Assembly: GCF_002575655.3 (NCBI RefSeq)
Contig: NC_053041.3
Span: 376,695,054-376,759,053, forward strand
Length of the DNA stretch: 64,000 nucleotides
DNA from: Aegilops tauschii subsp. strangulata
Taxonomy: Eukaryota > Streptophyta > Magnoliopsida > Poales > Poaceae
Direction of reading: 5' to 3'
Both the position numbers and the translations under genes were made by a program. This document shows positions 1 through 11,343 of this stretch, piece by piece (the first letter of the stretch is position 1; every line of letters begins with the position of its first letter). A model generated the notes under the pieces. That model saw only the letters and a program-made list of their open reading frames with translations. It did no database searches and was not told the DNA's origin.

Positions 1-47
1 GTAATTCCTCTAATAATTATGGTAATTCCTATGGGAACTTTAATAAG

Positions 48-479
48 ATGCCTTCTGAATTTGAGACTAGTGTTAAGGAATTTATGAATTCGCAAAAGAA
101 TTTCAATGCTTTGCTTGAAGAAAAATTGCTTAAAGTTGATGAATTGGCTAGGAACGTTGATAGAATTTCTCTTGATGTTGATTCTTTAAAACTTAGATCT
201 ATTCCACCTAAGCATGATATCAATGAGTCTCTCAAATCCATGAGAATTTCCATTGATGAGTGCAAAGAAAGAACCGCTAGGATGCGTGCTAAGAAAGATT
301 GCTTTGTGAAAGCGTGTTCTTCTAGTTTCTATGAAAATAAAGATGAAGATCTAAAAGTTATTGATGTGTCCCCTATTAAATATTTGTTTTGCAATATGAA
401 TCTTCATAATGATGGGACTGAATATGATCCACCTTTACCTAGAAGGCGTTCCAAAAATTTCAGAGTTTTTAGATCTTGA
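48..479 (+). pseudogene. retrotransposon gag, C-terminal fragment
   Basis: A 143-residue open frame rich in Lys, Asp and Ser. It contains a heptad-like stretch (ALLEEKLLKVDELARNVDRI, about residues 22-41) and ends with PPLPRRRSKNFRVF. It would be the C-terminal half of the structural Gag protein that packages the element RNA. The reading frame shifts near 475, and a continuation with the look of LDLDAKIGKSGIEEIK follows in another frame, so the polyprotein is broken. The start shown is only the first Met in the open frame; the true N-terminus is outside the window. No zinc knuckle is visible. Confidence 0.6.
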
Positions 480-703
480 TGCAAAAATTGGTAAAAGTGG
501 GATTGAAGAGATCAAAACTTTAGATATTAATGAACCCACTATTTTGGATTTTTCAAGGAATTTAATTATGATAATTGCTCTTTGATAGATTGTATTTCCT
601 TGCTGCAATCCGTGCTAAATTCTCCACATGCTTATAGTCAACATAAAGCTTTTACTAAACATATCGTTGATGCTTTGATGCAATCTTATGAAGAAAACTT
701 GAG

Positions 704-1192
704 TTGGAAGTTTCTATCCCTAGAAAACTTTATGATGAGTGGGAACCTACTATTAAAATTAAAATTAAAGATCATGAATGCTATGCTTTGTGTGATTTGG
801 GTGCTAGTGTTTCCGCGATTCCAAAGACTTTGTGCGATTTACTAGGTTTCCGTAATTTTGATGATTGCTCTTTAAACTTGCACCTTGCGGATTCCACCAT
901 TAAGAAACCTATGGGAAGAACTAATGATGTTCTTATTGTTGCAAATAGGAATTATGTGCCCGTAGATTTTATTGTTCTTGATATAGATTGCAATCCTTCA
1001 TGTCCAATTATTCTTGGTAGACCTTTCCTTAGAACGATCGGTGCAATTATTGATATGAAGGAAGGAAATATTAGATTCCAATTTCCGTTAAGGAAAGGCA
1101 TGGAACACTTTCCTAGAAACAAAATAAAATTACCATATGAATCTATCATGAGATCCACTTATGGATTGCCTACCAAAGAAGGGAATACCTAG
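704..1192 (+). pseudogene. retropepsin-like aspartic protease (Athila type)
   Basis: A frame of about 162 residues with a clear retropepsin fold. The active site is CDLGASVSAIP, with the catalytic Asp about residue 31 of this frame and Leu in place of the usual Thr, as in Athila-type proteases. Downstream are the second hydrophobic strand PVDFIVLDID and the ILGRPFL motif, which corresponds to the usual I(I/L)GRxxL. It would cleave the Gag-Pol polyprotein. The preceding segment (IDCISLLQSVLNSPHAYSQ, 590-700) is in a different frame, so a frameshift near 700 separates it from gag. The frame ends at a stop at 1,190-1,192, and no RT domain follows. Confidence 0.8.
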
Positions 1193-3987
1193 ATTTATCC
1201 TTGCTTTTATGCCTAGCTAGGGGCGTTAAACGGTATCGCTTGTTGGGAGGCAACCCAATTTTATTTTTAGTTTTTTTTTTGCTTTTTGCTTCTGTTTAGG
1301 AATAAATATTTGATATAGCCTCTGGTTAGATGTGTTTTTATGTTTTAATTAGTGTTTGTGCCAAGTTAAACCTATAGGATCAGCTTGGATGATCGTTATT
1401 TGATCTTGCTGAAAATTGCAGAAACTTTCTGTTCACGAAAATAATTGTTAAAAATCAGAAGAACGTGATAAGATATTGATTCCAATTGCTGCTCATCAAT
1501 AAACAAATTATCTAGGTCGTCATATTTTGGCTGAATTTTTGGAGTTCCAGAAGTTTGCGTTAGTTACAGATTACTACAGACTGTTCTGTTTTTGACAGAT
1601 TCTGTTTTTCGTGTGTTGTTATCTTATTTTGATGAATCTATGGCTAATAAAATAGTTTATAAACCATAGAGAATTTGGAATACAGTAGGTTTAACACCAA
1701 TATAAATAAAGAATGAGTTCATTACAGTACCTTAAAGTGGTGTTTTCTTTTCTTTCGCTAACGGATCTCACGAGATTTTCTGTTAAGTTTTGTGTTGTGA
1801 AGTTTTCAAGTTTTGGGTAAAAGATTTGATGGATTATGGAACAAGGAGTGGCAAGAGCCTAAGCTTGGGGATGCCCATGGCACCCCAAGATAATCTAAGG
1901 ACACCAAAAATCCAAAGCTTGGGGATGCCCCGGAAGGCATCCCCTCTTTCGTCTATTTCCATCGGTAACTTTACTTGGAGCTATATTTTTATTCACCACA
2001 TGATATGTGTTTTGCTTGGAGCGTCTTGTATGATTTGAGTCTTTGCTTTTTAGTTTACCAAAATGATATTTGCTGGACACACCTTTTGAGAGAGACACAC
2101 ATGATTCGGAAATTATTAGAATACTCTATGTGCTTCACTTATATCTTTTGAGCTATATAGTTTTTGCTCTAGTGCTTCACTTATATCTTTTAGAGCACGG
2201 TGGTGGTTTTGTTTTATAGAAACTATTATTCTCTCATACTTCACTTATATTATTTTGAGTCTTAAACAGCATGGTAATTTGCTTAAATAATCCTAATATG
2301 CTAGGTATTCAAGACTAGTAAAAAACTTTCTTATGAGTGTGCTGAATACTAAGAGAAGTTTGATGCTTGATGATTGTTTTGAGATATGGAGGTAGTGATA
2401 TTAAAGTTGTGCTAGTTGAGTAGTTGTGAATTTTAGAAATACTTGTGTTGAAGTTTGCAAGTCCCTTAGTATGCACTTATGGTAAACGTTATGTAACAAA
2501 TTTGAAACATGAGGTGTTCTTTGATTGTCCTCCTTATGAGTGGCGGTCGGGGACGAGCGATGGTCTTTTCCTACCAATCTATCCCCCTAGGATCATGCAC
2601 GTAGTTCTTGGTTTTTGATGACTTGTAGATTTTTGCAATAAGTATGTGAGTTCTTTATGACTAATGTGGAGTCCATGGATTATACGCACTCTTACCCTTC
2701 CATCATTGCTAGCCTCTTCGGTACCGTGCATTGCCCTTTCTCACATTGAGAGTTGGTGCAAACTTCGCCGGTGCATCAAAACCCCGTGATATGATACGCT
2801 CTTTCACACATAAACCTCCTTATATCTTCCTCAAAACAGCCACCATACCTACCTATTGACATTTCCATAGCCATTCCGAGATATATTGCCATGCAACTTT
2901 CCACCGTTCCGTTTATTATGACACGCTCATCATTGTCATATTGCTTTGCATGATCATGTAGTTGACATCGTATTTGTGGCAAAGCCACCGTTCATAATTT
3001 TTCATACATGTCACTCTTGATTCATTGTTATCCCGGTATACCGCCAGAGGCATTCATGTAGAGTCATACTTTATTCTAGTATCGAGTTGTAATCATTGAG
3101 TTGTAAATAAATAGAAGTGTGATGATCATCATTCATAGAGCATTGTCCCAAAAAAAGGGGGGAAAGTCCAAATAAAAAAAAGGAAGGCCCAAAAAAAAGA
3201 AAATAAAAAGGGACAATGCTACTATCCTTTTTTCCCACACTTGTGCTTCAAAGTAGCACCATGATCTTCATGATAGAAAGTCTCTTGTTTTGTCACTTTC
3301 ATATACTAGTGGGAATTTTTATTATAGAACTTGGCTTGTATATTCCAACAATGGGCTTCCTCAAATGCCCTAGGTCTTCGTGAGCAAGCAAGTTGGATGC
3401 ACACCCACTTACTTTCTTTTGTTGAGCTTTCATGCATTTATAGCTCTAGTGCATCCGTTGCATGGCAATCCCTACTCCTTGCATTAACATCAATCGATGG
3501 GCATCTCCATAGCTCATTGATTAGCCTCGTTGATGTGAGACTTTCTCCTTTTTTGTCTTCTCCACATAACCCCCATCATTATATTCTATTCCACCCATAG
3601 TGCTATATCCATGGCTCACGCTCATGTATTGCGTGAAGGTTGAAAAAAGTTTGAGATTACTAAAGTATGAAACAATTGCTTGGCTTGTCATCGGGGTTGT
3701 GCATGATGAGAGAATTCTTGTGTGACCGAAATGGAGCATGACTAAACTATATGATTTTGTAGGGATGAACTTTTTTTGGCCATGTTATTTTGAGAGGACA
3801 TAATTGCTTAGTTAGTATGCTTGAAGTATTATTACTTTTATGTCAATATTAAACCTTTATCTTGAATCTTTCGGATCTGAATATTCATACCACAATTAGG
3901 AGAATTACATTGAAATTATGCCAAGTAGCATTCCACATCAAAAATTCTGTTTTTATCATTTACCTACTCGAGGACGAGCATGAATTA
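1193..3987 (+). other. retrotransposon 3' non-coding spacer
   Basis: AT-rich non-coding DNA between the protease frame and the polypurine tract. There is a homopolymer-rich A-run stretch at 3,150-3,220. Short open frames here have no recognisable domain and are not called. A long 3' untranslated region like this is common in Athila-type elements. Confidence 0.6.
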
Positions 3988-4001
3988 AGCTTGGGGATGC
4001 T
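3986..4001 (+). other. polypurine tract of Athila-like element
   Basis: A purine-rich run (AAGCTTGGGGATGCT) lies directly before the TG of the LTR at 4,002. This is where plus-strand DNA synthesis would be primed. Position next to the LTR boundary is the main evidence. Confidence 0.7.
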
Positions 4002-5047
4002 TGATACGTCTCCCACGTATCTATAATTTTTGATTGTTCCATGCTATATTATATTCTGTTTTGGACATTATTGGGCTTTATTATACACTTTTATATTATT
4101 TTTGGGACTAACCTATTAACCAGAGGCCCAGCCCAGAATTGCTGTTTTTTGCCTATTTCAGAGTTTCGCAGAAAAAGAATATCAAACGGAGTCCAAACGG
4201 AATGAAACCTTCGGGAACATGATTTTCGGAACAAACATGATCGAGAGGACTTGGACCCTACATCAATACATCAACCAGGAGGGCACGAGGTAGGGGGCGC
4301 GCCTACCCCCTGGGTGCGCCCTCCACCCTCATGGGCCCCACGTTGCTCCACCGACGTACTTCTTCCTCCCATATATACCCACGTACCCCCAAACTACCAG
4401 ATACGGAGCCAAAAACCTAATTCCACCGCCGCAACCTTCTGTACCCGTGAGATCCCATCTTGGGGCCTTTTTCGGAGCTCCGCCGGAGGGGGCATCGATC
4501 ACGGAGGGATTCTACATCAACACCATAGCCTCTCCGATGATGTATGAGTAGTTTACCTCAGACCTTCGGGTCCATAGTTATTAGCTAGATGGCTTCTTCT
4601 CTCTTCTTGTCTCAATAAAATGTTCTCCGCCTCTCTTGTGGAGATCTATTCGATGTAATCTTCTTTTGCAGTGTGTTTGTTGAGACCGATGAATTGTGGG
4701 TTTATGATCAAGTTTATCTATGAATAATATTTGAATCTTCTCTGAATTCTTTTATGTATGATTGGTTATCTTTGCAAGTCTTTTCGAATTATCAGTTTGG
4801 TTTGGCCTACTAGATTGATCTTTCTTGTAATGGGAGAAGTGCTTAGCTTTGGGTTCAATCTTGCGGTGTCCTTTCCCAGTGACAGTAGGGGCAGCAAGGC
4901 ACATATTGTATTGTTGCCATCGAGGATAACAAGATGGGGTTTATATCATATTGCATGAGTTTATCCCTCTACATCATGTCATCTTGCTTAGAGCGTTACT
5001 CTGTTCTTATGAACTTAATACTCTAGATGCATGCTGGATAGCGGTCG
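4002..5047 (+). repeat. truncated 3' LTR of Athila-like element
   Basis: The LTR starts TGATACGTCTCCCACG, a start seen in many Triticeae Ty3/gypsy LTRs. A candidate TATA box (TATATA, 4,372-4,377) lies about 370 bp in. The LTR has no visible CA end: at about 5,048 it switches into a second copy of a 35 bp stretch already present at 4,955, and then into unrelated DNA at 5,083. The 3' part of the LTR is therefore missing, and so is any target-site duplication. Confidence 0.75.
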
Positions 5048-5082
5048 ATGAGTTTATCCCTCAACATCATGTCATCTTGCTT
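4955..5082 (+). repeat. 35 bp direct repeat at LTR breakpoint
   Basis: Two copies, 4,955-4,989 and 5,048-5,082, differ at one base (ATGAGTTTATCCCTC followed by T or A). They are 93 bp apart. The second copy forms the edge between the truncated LTR and the next block. Confidence 0.85.
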
Positions 5083-5643
5083 GAAGCCACAGCGGGCAGC
5101 AGTGCTCCAGCTATGCGTAGAAAAAGAATGCCTTGTCTACCACATCTCTGCAGCTAAACACATGTCAGAATAACTATCAATCTGTACTATTGCTTGTCAA
5201 TATTGATTTTAAATTTTCTTCATCGCAATTGCCATTATTTAAACTTTGGTTCTCATTTTTAAAAAGCATGGCATAGGAATTCATTGACAATTTTCATCTG
5301 GCTCCATGTAACTCATGTGTTCAATTCTTGAATTACATGATCTGGTGATACACGCAGTTTTATTTTGTTTTACCAAATACAAATTATTTGCTTGAACAAT
5401 AGAAAACTGCACCATTACTATATAAAACATGTATGAAATTCAAGTCATGAATACAAACATGCACAAACATGCATTGTTTATGCAATCTATTATCAGATTC
5501 ACTAGTTATGTTGTACAAAGTATTAGCAGCTACTCACTGCAATAGATTCAGGTATTCATATTGCACTTCAGTTTCAGAAAAAACAAAAAAAACACTGGTG
5601 GTTCTAAAAAAGAAACTATATTCAGTCTATACAAACATCTTGC
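5083..5643. other. unassigned spacer
   Basis: AT-rich DNA between the truncated LTR and the exonuclease remnant. It ends in a pyrimidine tract and CAG that looks like a splice acceptor (CTTGCAG at 5,637-5,643), so part may be an intron of the broken gene that follows. Nothing else is recognised. Confidence 0.4.
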
Positions 5644-6077
5644 AGGCCAATGGAACTAGACAAATTTCTCATGAATGGTGAGTACACCTTCATCGGATTC
5701 GCCATTGAAGGAGGCAAAAGCAAGCTGAAGCTACCTGGCTTGGAGATCAACTCCGACAACTACATTGATATTTAAGTGGAATGGAGAGACCCATACAATA
5801 AAAAGGAGTTTGACGCTTTGCTGATGTTGCCGGCAGGATGATAGACATTCACTACCATGACATGAAGACAAAAATTAACCGCAAGGAGGACCATACTCTG
5901 TGGGGATTTTGCCCGCTGCCAGACAAGCTTATCAAGTATGCAGCAATAGATGCATTCGCAACATATGAGTCATGGAGAGTCATCTACGATGTCATAATGG
6001 GACCAGACAAGGCAAAAAGAGAAAAAGAAGCAAAGAAGAAGAAGAAGAACAAGGCTGTAATCCAATACAACAACTAG
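5644..6077 (+). pseudogene. WRN-like 3'-5' exonuclease, broken copy A
   Basis: The C-terminal half of a DEDDy exonuclease related to the intact copy at 24,899-25,591. Matching landmarks are YTFIGFAIEGGKSKLKL (motif II region; the acidic residue of the intact copy's GD is changed here), a helix starting IHYHDMKTKI, then LPDKLIKYAAIDAFATYESW. The last contains motif III YAAID, with Tyr and the last catalytic Asp kept. A TAA at 5,773 interrupts the frame where the intact copy has CAG, and a frameshift near 5,833 separates the two parts. The N-terminal half with motif I (DxE) is absent. The tail is lysine-rich (KKKKKNK). The splice-acceptor-like CAG before 5,644 suggests an intron-containing relative, while the intact copy is intronless. 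Confidence 0.8.
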
Positions 6078-7440
6078 AAATAATCAGGGCTATGTTTAGT
6101 TTCATTTTACTTTAGTGGTTGTGTTGTTCCTTGTTTCATGTCTGCAAGGTTTTGATTATGTCTATTGCTTCATATCGAACGTTTCTTGTAAAAACAATGT
6201 CGTTTTAGAATTATCATCAAATCTTCTTTCTGTTGTTTGCTTGTGTATCGTTAGTTTGCTTGTGATCATTTGATTTTGTTGATTGCTTGTCATGCAGAAT
6301 CACTTGTAACTTTGCACTAGGCAATGATTGCTAAGTTTGTATTAGAACAAGTATCCAGACAACTTTGAAAAATTTAATGTGTGATACCAAAACATACTAC
6401 ACACCATACAAAACATATTAAAAAATAACGTTAAAAAAATTAAGTACTCTGACTACAAATCATACCTAAAAAAGAAAGATGAATGCAGTTCACAATGGTT
6501 ACATAAGTAGTACACATGTGTCCACATGCAGTCCACACTAGTAATTATAGAGAAAGACAATTAATATTAATATTTATAAAAAAAATAATCCACAGACCAT
6601 TCTGAACAAACGTGAATACAATTCATCGAAGAAATATAAGGCATTTCACAAAGTGTCTACATGAAGTACAGTACATGCTTAAATGAAGAACGAGAGGGGC
6701 TGCAGCCACTTTCGTGCAGTGCACAACACACAAACTTTGTACACACAGTGCAGTCCGCAACGTTGGTGCAAGCAGTACAAATGACATCATTTGTACTACC
6801 ACGAAATATATATACTGCAAAAGAAAAAAAATGCCCCAGATACGGAAATTGTTTTTACCACCCAAGTGCAACCAGGCCCCAACCAGTCTCGTAATTGGTC
6901 TGCGCCCACAGTAGGCGAGTCGTTCTAAGCCACGATGCATGGGGCCGGGCACACATGGGCCCACAGTTCAGAGAAATAAGGGCAGCGAGCGCCGTGTATA
7001 AGCGCCCAAACAAGTAACCAGAGGAGTTTGATAGAGCTGCCTCGCCAGCGCTTATAAACAGGTCAAGCGCGCTCTCCGCGGGCGAGGTGGGACTAAACAT
7101 TAGGGCGCACACACAGCGCACCGGGAACCAGCCGTGCTGACAGGCCGAGTTGGGCCGAATGCGTCTTACACCCCAACGGACCCAACAAATTCTCACAGCC
7201 CAAAACAAACAAGCCTAACGACGCACAACTAGCACGCAACTCCAGTAACCTCCCACCTAAAAAATATAGTCCGCTGTGTAGTTCGGTATGAGATGGAAGA
7301 TGTGTTGTCAATAAAGCATTGCAGTTCGCTTAGACGATTGTTTTTTCCAGCCAATCAAGAACACTACCACGGCTAGCCCGCGTCAAACCGCTGCCTCCAC
7401 TTGGCGAATCTTTTCACTTGGCTACAACGGCACAATCCCA
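6078..7440. other. non-coding block with direct-repeat copy A
   Basis: Positions 6,204-6,312 match the 3' flank of the intact exonuclease gene (25,631-25,750). Positions 6,857-7,200 match 26,187-26,470, with landmarks CACCCAAGTGCAACCAGG, GCGAGCGCCGTGTATAAGCG, and GCGGGCGAGGTGGGACTAAA. The matching pieces are in the same order and orientation about 19.3 kb apart. The motif ATGCAGTnC and relatives recur (about 6,484, 6,525, 6,715, 6,750, 7,316). No coding region is supported. Confidence 0.75.
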
Positions 7441-10400
7441 TGTCACACCCTGGCTTGGTTGACAGGCGCACGGGGTGTGATAGGGAGGCGACGGGGTGTG
7501 ACGGACTCGCCTAAGCATGCGGCAAAGCGGCACGCCACGTCGCCGCCTGCTCCGGCTTGTTCCTGGCTCGGCCTCGCAGGGGGTGGGGAGCGGGGCTCTC
7601 GACCACCCTCCCACCCCCTGCTCGGCCTCGCGCTAACGCATGCAGTGCGCTTGGTTGAGAGGCGCAGTGTGGACATTCTGTTTTTCCAACCTTAGGACGC
7701 ACGCAACCCCAGAGCCACACCCCTAAGATAGACAGGGAGGCGACGGCGTGTGACGGACTCGCCTACGCATGTGGCACCGCAGCACGCCGCGTTGCCGCCT
7801 GCTGCGGCTCGTTCCAGGCTCGGCCTCAAACGGGGGTGGGGAGGGGGGTCACGACCCCCTCCCACCCCCTGCTCGGCCTCGCGCTAACACATGCAGTGCC
7901 CTTGGTTGACAGGCGCAGTGCGGACATTCTGTTTTTCCAACCCTAGGATGCACGCAACCCCAGAGCCACACCCCTAAGATAGAAAGGGAGGCGACAGGGT
8001 GTGACGGACTCGCCTATGCATGCGGTGCCGCGGCACGCCGCGTCGCCGCCAGCTCCGGCTCGTTCCAGGCTCGGCCTCGCAGGAGGGTGGGGAGGGGGGT
8101 CATGACCCCCCTCCCACCCCCTGCTCGGCCTCGCGCTAACGCACGTAGTGCGCTTGCTTGACAGGCGCAGTGCGGACATTCTGTTTTTCCAACCCTAGGA
8201 CGCACGCAACCCCAGAGCACACCCCTAAGATAGACAGGGAGGCGACAGGGTGTGACAGACTCACCAATACATGCGGTGCCGCGGCACGCCACGTCGCCGC
8301 CTGCTCCGGCTCATTCCAGGCTCGGCCTCGTAGGGGGGTGGGGAGGGGGGTCACGACCCCCCTCCCACGCCCTCCTCGGCCTCGAGCTAATGCACACAAT
8401 GCGCTTGGTTGACAGGCGCAGTGCGGACATTCTATTTTTCCAACCCTAGGAAGCACGCAACCCCAGAGCCACACCCCTAAGATAGTCAGGGAGGCGACGG
8501 GGAGTGACAGACTCGCCTACGCATGCAGCGCCGCGGCACGCCGCGTCGCCACCTGCTCCGGCTCTATCCAGGCTCGGCCTCGCAGGAGGGTGGGAGGGGG
8601 GTCACGACCCCCCTCCCATCCCCTGCTCGGCCTCGCGCTAATGCATGTAGTGCGCTTGGTTGATAGGCGCAGTGCGAACATTCTGTTTTTCCAACCCTAG
8701 GACGCACGCTACCCCAGAGCCACACCCCAAAGATAGACAGGGAGGCGACAGGGTGTGACGGACTCGCCTACGCATGCGGCGCCGCGGCACGCCGCGTCGC
8801 CGCCTGCTCCGGCCCGTTCTAGGCTCGGCCTCACAGGAGGGTGGGGAGGGGGGTCACGACCCCCCTCCCAGCCCCCTTCTCGGCCTCGCGCTAACGCATG
8901 CAGTGCGCTTGGTTGACAGGCGCAGTACGGACATTCTGTTTTTCCAACTCTAGGATGCACGCAACCCCAGAGCCACACCCCTAAGATAGACAGGGAGGCG
9001 ACGGGTTGTGACGGACTCGCCTACGCATGCGGCGCCGCCTGCTCCGGCTCATTCCAGGCATGGTCTCGCAGTGGGGTGGGGAGGGGGGTCACGACCCCCT
9101 CCCACCCCCTGCTCGGCCTCGCGCTAACGCACGCAGTGCGCTTGGTTGACAGGCGCAGTGCGAACATTCTGTTTTTCCAACCCTAGGACGCACGCAACCC
9201 CAGAACCACACCCCTAAGATAGACAGGGAGGCGACGGGGTGTGACGGACTCGCCTACGCATGCGGCGCCGCGGCACGCCGCATCGCCGCCTGCTCCGGCT
9301 CGTTCCAGGCTCGGCCTCGCAGGGGATGGGGAGGCAGGGTCACGGCCCCCCTCCCACCCCCCTGCTCGGCCTCACCCTAACGCATGCAGTGCGCTCGGTT
9401 GACTGGCGCAGTGCGGACATTCTGTTTTTCCAACCCGAGGACGCACGCAACCCCAGAGCCACACCCCTAAGATAGACAGGGAGGAGACGGGGTGTGACGG
9501 ACTCGCCTACTCCTGCGGCACCGCGGCACCCCACGTCTCCGCCTGCTCCGGCTCGTTACAGGCTCGGTCTCGTGGGGGGTTGGGGAGGGGGGTCATGACC
9601 CCCCACCCACCCCCTGCTATGCCTCGCACTAACGCATGCAGTGCGCTTGGTTGACAAGCGCAGTGCGGACATTCTATTTTTCCAACCCTAGGACGCACGC
9701 AACCCTAGAGCCACACCCATAAGATAGACAGGGAGGCGACGGGGGTGTCACGTACTCGCCTACGCATGCGGCGCCGCGGCATTTCGCGTCGCTGCCTGCT
9801 CCGGCTCTTTGCAGGCTCGGCCTCGCAAGGAGGTGGGGGCGGGGGTCACGACCCCCCTCCCACCCCCCTGCTCGGCCTCGCGCTAACGCATGCAGTGCGC
9901 TTGGTTGACAGGTGTGGTGCGGACATTCTGTTTTTCCGACATTTGGACGCACGCAACCCCAGAGCCACACCCCTAAGATAGACATGGAGGCGACGGGGTG
10001 TGACTGACTCGCCTACGCATGCGGCGCCGCGGCACACCGCGTCGCCGCCTGCTCCGGCTCGTTCCAAGCTCAGCCTCGCAGGGGGGTGGGGAGGGGGGTC
10101 ACGACCCCCCTCCCCCCCTACTCAGCCTCGCGCTAACGCACACAATGCCATTCGTTGACAGGCGCAGTGCAGACATTCTGTTTTGCCAACCCTAGGACGC
10201 ACGCAACCCCAGAGCCACACCCCTAAGATAGACAGGGAGGCGACGGGGTGTGACAGACTCGCCTACGCATGGCTCATTCCAGGCTCGGCCTCGCAGGGGG
10301 GTGGGGAGGGGGTCACGACCCCCCTCCCACCCCCTGCTCGGCCTCGCGCTAACGCACGGAGTGCGCTTGGTTGACAGGCGCAGTGCGGACATTCTGTTTT

Positions 10401-11343
10401 TCCAACCCTAGGACGCACGCAACCCAGAGACACACCCCTAAGATAGACAAGGAGGCGATGGGGTGTGACGGACTCGCCTACGCATGCGGCGCCACGGCAC
10501 GCCGCGTCGCCGCCTGCTCCGCCTCGTTCCAGGCTCGGCCTCGCAGGGGGGTGGGGAGGACCCCCACTCCCACCCCCCTGCTCGGCCTCGCGCTAACGCA
10601 TGTAGTGCGCTTGGTTGATAGGCGCAGTGCGGACATTCTATTTTTCCAACCCTAGGACGCACGCAACCCCAGAGCCACACCCCTAAGATAGACAGGGAGG
10701 CGACGGGGTGTGACGGACTAGCCTACACATGCGGCGCCGCGGTACGCCGCGTCGCCGCCTGCTCCAGCCTGTTCTAGGCTCGACCTCGCAGGGGGGTGGG
10801 GGGTGGGGGGGTCACGACCCCTCCTCCCACCCCCCTGATCGGCCTCGCGCGAACGCACGTAGTGTGCTTGGTTGACAGGCGCGGTGCGGACATTTTGTTT
10901 TTCCAACCGTAGGACGCACGCAACCCCAGAGCCACACCCCTAAGATACACAGGGAGGCGACGGGGTGTGACGGACTCGCCTACACATGCGGTGCCGCGGT
11001 ACACTGCGTCGCCGCCTGCTCCGCCTCGTTCCAGGCTCGGCCTCGCAGGGGAATGGGGCGGGGGATCACGACCCCCCTCCCACCCCCTACTCGGCCTCGC
11101 GCTTACACACGCCATGCGCTTGGTTGACAGGCGCAGTGCGGACATTCCGTTTTTTCCAACCCTAGGACGCACGCAACCCCAGAGCCACACCCCTAAGATA
11201 GACAACGAGGCGACGGGGTGTGATGGACTCGTCGACGCATGCGGCGCCGCGGCACGCCGCCTGCTCCGCCTCGTTCCAGGCTCGGCCTCACTAGGGGGTG
11301 GGGAGGGGGGTCACAACCCACCTCCCACCCCCTGCTCGGCTCG

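Larger units (their letters stand above)
1..4001 (+). mobile_element. Athila-like Ty3/gypsy element, internal 3' half
   Basis: The internal 3' part of an LTR retrotransposon runs off the left edge of the window. Order on the plus strand is gag C-terminus, retropepsin, about 2.8 kb of non-coding DNA, polypurine tract, LTR. No reverse transcriptase or integrase lies between the protease and the LTR, so this copy is non-autonomous or internally deleted. The retropepsin motif of the form CDLGASVS is typical of the Athila group. The TE family name is not confirmed; a search against a Triticeae repeat library would settle it. Confidence 0.8.
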
